A DNA stretch of 64,000 bases from Lytechinus variegatus (Eukaryota > Echinodermata > Echinoidea > Temnopleuroida > Toxopneustidae): positions 55,009,048 to 55,073,047 of the forward strand of contig NC_054741.1 of the NCBI RefSeq assembly GCF_018143015.1, in the 5' to 3' direction. A program made the position numbers and the translations under genes. Shown here piece after piece: positions 58,901 through 64,000 of the stretch. Position 1 is the first letter of the stretch. Each line of letters begins with the position of its first letter. A model generated the notes under the pieces. It was not told the DNA's origin. It was given only the letters and a program-made list of their open reading frames with translations, and ran no database searches.

Positions 58901-61900
58901 CAAGAACTAACAGAAAAGGTTGTACCTTTTGTCAGGAATGGAAAATGCATAATTGTTTATTTACAAGGGGCTGCGCCGATATGTGTGTACAAGTGTGAAT
59001 GCACAAATATTATTAAACACAAGGCTAATTGATGAATTACGCATACCCATACCACATGCAACTGGTAATATTAGCATTTTTTTTTTAAATCTTTGTGAAA
59101 AATCCCTCAATTCAAAAATTCAATTCAATTCAAAATTTATTTCAAGCAATCAATCATAAAAATACAGGTATATCCAAAGTAGGTAAAACATGGGATTGGG
59201 AGCCCCTAGAAGTTTTCATTAAAAAAAACTTGTGGGTGGGGCACCACCATGGTAAAATCAAATACAATTAATATAATACATACATAAAAAAGAGTGAACA
59301 ACAAAGAATTTGTAGTATTCTATAGATAAATGTTTTTTATACATGTATTATGCTACATTAAGTTCTATGTGTAACAGTTATAAGTGCATTAAAATCACCT
59401 GATTGATTGTAGAGAAAGAATAGGATATCCGGCTCATTCGATATTCATTAAGTGGAAAATAGATCTAGGTAGATCCATGAGAGAAATGTAGACGGTATGA
59501 AGAAGGAGTCAATGAAGACCAGGATGTGACAAAGGCTTGGCTACAAAGAAAAAATATATTCATAATTAACCAATTAAAAAATATAAATGATACATTTAAA
59601 CAAGTTTGTTCAGGCTCATTGCACATTAGTAGCAGAATTTTGATTACAATTAGTTTTAGTTAAATAAGTAATACTGGTATTTTGGCAATATGAAGAGTGT
59701 CATTGTATTATGGACAGTGAAATCAAGTTCTTTCTTATCCATGTTTGTTTTAGTCCTTGGAAAATTTTTGAAAGAGAATTTTCTTGAAATCAATGATTGA
59801 CCTCAGTTACATCTGGCTTTCTTGAATACACATCTGACAGTTTTGTTACTTCTGTATTGTATTATTTCAGGTCTTGGTACAGATACCAAGTATGTAGTAG
59901 ACTTTGCTCCAGACCTATCAGAGATCATCACTGAGACGAAGTACATGGAGCAGTTGGGTTTCTCTATCCCTGAGCTGGCTCGTAATGTAGCCTTACAGGT
60001 AAGACCATGCAGTTTACCATGTTTTTAAAGAATAAAACCTGTGGAAAAAGCCTTTCTGACAACTTAAAAAGATGTATCTCTGTTGAGCCTTTCAGAAATC
60101 TTTCCAACCCCTTTAGATTTACTTCCAATGCATCATGTGCCTTGAGCACTCTTCAGAGTGGATTTCATCCTGGCCATGTTGGGGCCTTGTTGTTGAATTA
60201 CAATCATGACTTTGAAAGTTTATGGATCTACTTCATAAAACTTGGACATAAGAGTAATCAAGTATCACTCAACATCCCTTGCGAGTTTCAGGTCACATGA
60301 CCAAGGTCAATGAACTTTGGCCATTTTAGGGGTAATTGTGGAATTGCCATCAGAACTTTGAATGTTTATGGATATAGTTCATGAAATGTGGACATACAAA
60401 TGTAGGGGTAATCAAGTATCACTGATCATCTTGCACAGGTCGAAGGCCACATGATGATCAAGGTCAAATGTCATTTAGGGTCAATGAACGTTGTAAGATA
60501 TTATTATATGAATGGCGTTTTTTTTTAAATAATTATTTTATAGTCGTTTTCAAAGTCGGCACTGCTGCTATGTTGAATCACGTAATGTAGGCGAGACTGC
60601 CACTTGTTTACAAAGTGGAGCCTCTCAAAGGACATCAGTCCTTTGACAGGCATTATTTTGTTCAATGAAAGCCTTGTTAATTGTAGTTAGCCCATGTGGT
60701 ACTAGACTATCTGAGAAGAAGTAGACCAACTGGATATAAACCCAATTATGCGGTTTGCTCTCTTGCAGGAAGACAAGTATCTAAGATGGAAGGATGGACT
60801 GAATCACATGTTACAGAGATACCATGGTGTCATTTCTTCCATTGATGCTGCTGAGGTAATCTTGTTATCCCTTCCCCTATTTCAGAAATTGCAATATCCC
60901 CCTTTAAATATCAGTACCTTACTACTTATTCAACTGACTGATGAAGAAAAATGGCTATTTTTCTTCCCTCATTTCACAAACTCACAAAAGTGTGCTGCTT
61001 GAAAAATTCCAAGGATATTTTAACTTTCATCTAATATACTTATTGTTTCTCAGGGATAGTAGTTTTTAATCGGCATGTGATCACAAAACATGTTTATGGG
61101 GCGTTGCAAGAAACTTGCGATCAATTGCAAGTCTATTTTCGTTCCCAAAATCAAGCATATGCCATGCAATTAATTGCAAATTTGCGAGTAATTGCTAATC
61201 TGCTCCATGAAACAAGGAGTGTATTCTGATTTGCCAAAGTTAAAAGTGATTAATCAACTGTAAAATTACAACAGAATATTTGCGATTGATTGCAAATATT
61301 TTCTTGCAACACACCCTTAGTGTAGTTATGGATATCAGTCAAAGACGTCAAAAAAATATTGATAAAATTGAAATTGATATAGATTTAGAATTTTTTTAGT
61401 TTGAGCCTTTATGAGGAATGGGGATAATTCGTTAGCCTTTACAGTGTTACATCTATGCTTAAACTGATATATGCAGGCAAGTAATTTATTCAGACAATAA
61501 AACACGTGTACTAAAATAAAAAAAATGTTTAACTGATGCACGATTAAATACAACATGGGAATAGGATTATAATATCTTTGTGTATGATAATGGAGATGTT
61601 CTTGTGAGAATTTAAGGTTGAATTAAAAATGAAAATTTGTAAAAATTATTGCAGACCCAACTCCTTGATGAACATCTGAAAGACCTTAGACGTACCCTCA
61701 AACCAGGACACAAGCGGCTCAACTGGAACTCACTCGGTATCGCCGATTATAACACAAGATGTGAACAGGTATGAATTATCTTTAATTTTCACATACACTC
61801 AAATCTATATTTTGGGTTCCATTTCATTTGTTTCTAGGACAATTGCTCTGCTATAAGTTCCACACATAAGTCAAATGACTAATTTCAACCCTGGATGTAA

Positions 61901-62608
61901 CTCTACACCCAACTTTAAACATAACCCTAACCTTAAATCTTAGATGAGAATGAGATAAAGCCCGGAACAATTGTCGCAGGAGAAAATGCTTTGTCACCCT
62001 TCACCTCATTTAAGATGATAAGTTTTAAGTAGAAATACATGTTTGTTGAAAATTTTATGCTGCTTTTTTAGCAATTGGCTAAATAGTTACCACTACTGAA
62101 CCACCAAAACGGCAAACATATTGATACCATGAGCTTTCACTGTCTATTTTCCTTTTTCTTGTTCCAATTAACTCAGGCTATATCCAAGTTTGAGTCCTTG
62201 GTAAACCAAATCCAGAAGAATGCCAAGGACATTGATGCTCGTCTCCGAGCTATGGAGCTAGCTGAACTGTTCAAGGGTCCTCCACCCCAGGTCAAAGAGG
62301 ACATCCTACCAAGTTGTAAGGTAAGTCGGTATCTTGCATTTTAATGCTTGGCATCGCAGGCAAAGGCCACATAAAAATGCCCTTGTCTATAGGGAACTTG
62401 TGGTGATTGAATTATTGTATTCAAATGTGATGAAATTGATGATGACTATTGAAATTATTATGGTGAGGGCAATGATGATGAAGATGCTGATGATGACGAT
62501 TATGATGATGGTGATGATGATGATAGTGAGGATGATGATGGTGAGGAGGAGGATGATGATGATGATATTGATAGGAGGAAGAGGATGATGATGATGATTA
62601 GGAGGAGG

Positions 62609-62639
<31 letters not shown>

Positions 62640-64000
62640 GAGTGCTTAATACATTGGGAAAACAACTCTGATGATGAAATATTGGTCATAATTTATGTGG
62701 GTGTCAATAAAGTTGATGATATATCTGTATTCCCTATCATAATTTCACGGATTATGTCTAATCTATTTTGTAAATGTATTGTGGAAATAGGAAATGGTGA
62801 TGATGGTGGTGGTGGTGATGACGATGATGATGTTAATTATGAGGCTCTGTGACAGATTTATGTTCTTGGGTATGCTGTAAAAATTGCTTCATAAAAGAAA
62901 ATGCAATGCTTGGTTCCAGCTGATAGTTTCTGCGTGTGGACATTTCTGCCATTAGTGTGTTCTTGTCAGTGGGGTCAGACTTCCTTTCCAAGACTTATCA
63001 TTAGTCATTTTGTTATGTTATCCCTTTCTTCAAGGAATTCTATGACCACATTGAGAGAGAGAGGCTTCACATGTACGAGACTCTGTCCAGGAAGTATCGA
63101 GCCATAGGTCCTTTGCTAACCAAGATGGAAGGTTTGGTCGTCCATACCAACACCGGGAAGTCTCCACGTCTTGCTGCATACTATGCTTTCTGGGAGAGGA
63201 GGGTCTATGAAACTCTGACAAGGGTAAGATAATTATAGATATTTTTATATATTATGAAGTGAAGCCATCTTGGTCACATTGAACAATGATTTTGAACCAT
63301 TTCTCAGAAAGGCCAATGATTGTTAATTTAAGGTCAATACTATTAAGAAGTACTAAGATTTTCAAATTCTTTGGAACACTCCGACAAGCGGAGGTTGTGA
63401 ATTCAAACCCAGCAAATTAATTCCCTTAATGCTTTAATAGCATCTTTATGGTGGCTCAGCATGGAGATGATGTGCATAGAGTAGCTGCGCTATATAAGTG
63501 ATGCTATTATCTTTCCTCCGATCCCTCCAATGATTAAAGCGTGTGTATAAGGCCTTATATTTTATCTAATGTCATTCCAATTACTTCACTCTTTTCAGTC
63601 CGCTATATGCTTATTTTTGTTCACTCTGTCTGCTCACTTATAATAAATGGAAACTGTTACTTGATATTTCGTTCAATTTATCGTGTAGTATGAGTTATAC
63701 AGGTATCCCCTTTTTTTAGCTTTATGTTATGAATTTGCAATTCTACCCTTATTTTGGTATATATGTTTCAATACGTAATTGACAACATTCTTCATTTTCC
63801 TTCTTGATGCACTAGAAAGAGTTGGCACTACTTAACGGAAAGCCTACTCACTGATCACTTATGTTCACACCAGGTTCTCTTTTCTTTGTGTTTGTGATTA
63901 GATGGTGATTAGGAATCTGTCTGAGTTTAACCACGACTTGGTAACCAACAAGCCTCTGTTCCAGATAGAAGCCATGCTTTCTGCTCCTGAGATCATCCTA
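49720..64000 (+). CDS. DNAH10: Axonemal inner-arm dynein heavy chain, DNAH10-like (5' part, 16 exons)
   Basis: Joining the 16 exons listed below gives 3,294 bp, or 1,098 codons, open throughout with matching phases; the gene continues past the window edge. The start ATG at 49720 has a strong context (GCCATGG). The first 170 residues are a helical head plus an acidic Pro/Glu linker and a Lys-rich patch. The rest is the DHC_N1 tail region that binds intermediate chains and dimerises. Segments such as FERTDYMATICQN, EEFYNIFGPELK, VTGDP, FIDESFKTLRS and KNQPPVAGAI match DNAH10 (the I1/f inner-arm beta-type chain) as I know it. The product powers ciliary and sperm-tail bending and needs the later AAA motor, which is not in the window. 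Confidence 0.93.
51460..51591 (+). CDS. DNAH10: DNAH10-like exon 2 (residues 73-116)
   Basis: Acceptor CACTTGCTAG, donor GTAAGTTT. Encodes an acidic, Pro-rich linker (ETDGLPENIEGDEGLLGATP). Phase 1 on both sides, so it could be skipped without breaking the frame. Confidence 0.85.
52187..52356 (+). CDS. DNAH10: DNAH10-like exon 3 (residues 117-173)
   Basis: Acceptor CTTGACAG, donor GTATGTAC. Begins with a run of lysines and continues with Pro/Glu repeats (EPETPREEPKPPEPEPV). Low-complexity linker; ends on a codon border. Confidence 0.85.
52977..53201 (+). CDS. DNAH10: DNAH10-like exon 4 (residues 174-248)
   Basis: Acceptor TTTTTCATCAG, donor GTGAGAAT, 75 codons in phase 0. Contains YFIRNTPGMVDLP and FEYGILNGHSLVMLEQIITQ, the conserved start of the tail domain. 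Confidence 0.92.
53730..54571 (+). CDS. DNAH10: DNAH10-like exon 5 (residues 249-529)
   Basis: Acceptor CCCCTGCAG, then GTGTACATCCCC (VYIPLLSF); donor GTAAGAAT two bases into a codon. This long exon holds the first half of DHC_N1, with QLKKTPHGNGPLAEIDFWRE and RMVWIISRHYNTDERMIPLM. An acidic insert (DDSDEEQEEVN) sits near residue 285. Confidence 0.95.
54620..55215. mobile_element. TTAA-type MITE in dynein intron 5
   Basis: Complete copy: inverted ends AGGTCAAGTCCACCTCA and AGGACAAGTCCACCCCA (inverse), flanked by TTAA at 54616-54619 and 55216-55219. Long inner arms also pair (AAATCGGATGTAAAATAAGA with its complement). The TTAA target fits piggyBac- or Kolobok-type mobilisation. About 600 bp, non-coding. 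Confidence 0.85.
55332..55530 (+). CDS. DNAH10: DNAH10-like exon 6 (residues 529-595)
   Basis: Acceptor GTATTTTCAG, donor GTATAATA. Encodes RAKIEASGRDARWEFDRKKL and FERTDYMATICQNIYDVAQ, strongly conserved dynein tail text. Confidence 0.95.
55687..55803 (+). CDS. DNAH10: DNAH10-like exon 7 (residues 596-634)
   Basis: Acceptor TTTCTTTAAG, donor GTGAGTTA, 39 codons in phase 0. Encodes VLEEFYNIFGPELKSVTGDP and EDVLKRVDGLVEPIQD. Confidence 0.95.
56207..56447. mobile_element. Short inverted-repeat element in dynein intron 7
   Basis: GGGTGATTTCAAGTCTGGTG pairs with the inverse of CACTGAACTTGAAATCACCC; ATT lies on both sides, a possible 3-bp duplication as in PIF/Harbinger elements. About 240 bp. 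Confidence 0.6.
56731..56979 (+). CDS. DNAH10: DNAH10-like exon 8 (residues 635-717)
   Basis: Acceptor GTATATTTAG, donor GTCAGATC, 83 codons in phase 0. Encodes DEAKHFIDESFKTLRSAEGA and SREAINSQMMKKFNDILLQY. Confidence 0.94.
57891..58067 (+). CDS. DNAH10: DNAH10-like exon 9 (residues 718-776)
   Basis: Acceptor TATACACAG, donor GTAAGTCC, 59 codons. Encodes KNQPPVAGAIAWERSLFHRI, a dynein tail signature, and ends SSEYGKA. Confidence 0.95.
58675..58879 (+). CDS. DNAH10: DNAH10-like exon 10 (residues 777-845)
   Basis: Acceptor TTCCTGTAG, donor GTAAGGTC one base into a codon. Encodes YLGVARQMKEYEDKKYKVWR and a loop with SGGDDGDDTHRSL that looks lineage-variable. Confidence 0.93.
59871..59998 (+). 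CDS. DNAH10: DNAH10-like exon 11 (residues 845-887)
   Basis: Acceptor TATTATTTCAG, donor GTAAGACC. Encodes YVVDFAPDLSEIITETKYME and LGFSIPELARNVALQ. Confidence 0.95.
60150..60605. mobile_element. DR1-motif element, copy 3 (dynein intron 11), degenerate
   Basis: Tandem units with CAGGTCACATGACCAAGGTC, then CAAGGTCAAATGTCATTTAG, and an end GCACTGCTGCTATGTTGAAT...GTAGGCGAGAC that matches the inverse of the left end at 11620. The DR1 words here are imperfect. Confidence 0.6.
60769..60855 (+). CDS. DNAH10: DNAH10-like exon 12 (residues 888-916)
   Basis: Acceptor CTCTTGCAG, donor GTAATCTT, 29 codons: EDKYLRWKDGLNHMLQRYHG and VISSIDAAE. Confidence 0.93.
61097..61316. mobile_element. Short inverted-repeat element in dynein intron 12
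   Basis: GGGGCGTTGCAAGAAACTTG pairs with the inverse of ATTTTCTTGCAACACACCC; TTGCGATCAATTGCAA-like words pair inside. About 220 bp. Confidence 0.6.
61655..61768 (+). CDS. DNAH10: DNAH10-like exon 13 (residues 917-954)
   Basis: Acceptor ATTATTGCAG, donor GTATGAAT, 38 codons: LLDEHLKDLRRTLKPGHKRL and NWNSLGIADYNTRCEQ. The LNWNSLGI text is a common dynein tail element. Confidence 0.94.
61837..61982. repeat. GGACAATTGCTC repeat in dynein intron 13
   Basis: Ends GGACAATTGCTC and the inverse CGACAATTGTTCCGGG; the middle has TTCAACCCTGGATGTAACTC, ATAACCCTAACCTTAAATCT and TAGATGAGAATGAGATAAAG. The same series of words in inverse order occurs at the end of the GPCR sequences (15245-15412, 18162-18241). 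Confidence 0.6.
62177..62320 (+). CDS. DNAH10: DNAH10-like exon 14 (residues 955-1002)
   Basis: Acceptor TTAACTCAG, donor GTAAGTCG, 48 codons: FESLVNQIQKNAKDIDARLR and ELFKGPPPQVKEDILPSCK. Confidence 0.94.
62430..62640. repeat. GAT microsatellite in dynein intron 14
   Basis: GATGATGAT/GAGGAG runs from about 62470, with a smaller one near 62795-62835. The Met/Asp-rich and His-rich open frames across it are artefacts. Confidence 0.75.
63035..63223 (+). CDS. DNAH10: DNAH10-like exon 15 (residues 1003-1065)
   Basis: Acceptor TCTTCAAG, donor GTAAGATA, 63 codons: YRAIGPLLTKMEGLVVHTNT and PRLAAYYAFWERRVYETLTR, the conserved YYxxWERR region of the tail. Confidence 0.95.
63365..63515 (+). repeat. 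SINE 3' part in dynein intron 15
   Basis: GAGGTTGTGAATTCAAACCC resembles a pol III B box, and GCGCTATATAAGTGATGCTA resembles a SINE tail with a short ATTATC end. The 5' tRNA-like part is weak. Confidence 0.4.
63902..64000 (+). CDS. DNAH10: DNAH10-like exon 16 (residues 1066-1098, runs off the edge)
   Basis: Acceptor TTTGTGATTAG, then MVIRNLSEFNHDLVTNKPLF and QIEAMLSAPEIIL to the last base. The frame is open to the window end. Confidence 0.93.
   Translation, partial: MVIRNLSEFNHDLVTNKPLFQIEAMLSAPEIIL

Noticed and set aside
62387..62689. His-rich and Met/Asp-rich frames
   Set aside because: Both are translations of a GAT/GAG microsatellite in a dynein intron.

Overview
The window is eukaryotic, AT-rich nuclear DNA from an animal, most likely an echinoderm and probably a sea urchin. 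Three things point there. Genes are split by GT-AG introns. There is an axonemal dynein gene beside closely related class A GPCR genes. The DNA is saturated with repeat types I associate with echinoid genomes: arrays carrying GCGAGCGCGAAGCGCGAGC, arrays with TGACCTTTGACCTTGG, a TTAA element starting AGGTCAAGTCCACC, and GGTCACACCGCCCGAGCG elements. The species assignment is inference, not proven.

Region 1-23.1 kb (minus strand genes): two related rhodopsin-class GPCR genes in the same orientation. Receptor B is complete as a three-exon gene (exon 1 at 22488-23084, exon 2 at 19504-19642, exon 3 at 18194-18708; 416 residues, all seven helices). Receptor A is represented only by its first exon (6819-7394). 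Its donor lies at the equivalent point and in the same phase, and its downstream exons are not in the window. The last exon of receptor B has a 278-bp tandem duplication on its 3' side, and that second copy is split by a 2.5-kb hAT-like element. The receptor's last 15 codons and its stop appear to derive from a repeat that also occurs in a dynein intron. The DNA around receptor A is almost wall-to-wall mobile DNA: an inverted tandem array, two hAT-like elements with perfect 8-bp target duplications, two short inverted-repeat elements and a LINE 3' fragment.

Region 23.1-49.3 kb: no intact gene recognised. It holds MITEs, a third clear hAT-like element type (27693-29185), diverged tandem arrays, a decayed jockey/CR1-like LINE (about 38.37-40.48 kb), a tRNA-derived SINE, an array of paired RFX X-box-like palindromes (44.0-45.04 kb) and a 3.3-kb foldback element (45661-48938).

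Region 49.3-64 kb (plus strand): the 5' part of an axonemal dynein heavy chain gene, DNAH10-like. I could place 16 exons with consistent splice phases. They encode the first 1,098 residues (N-terminal tail, DHC_N1 region), and the gene runs off the right edge. A candidate X-box lies about 410 bp upstream of the start codon. Its introns carry a TTAA element, a DR1-bearing repeat, other short inverted-repeat elements and a GAT microsatellite.
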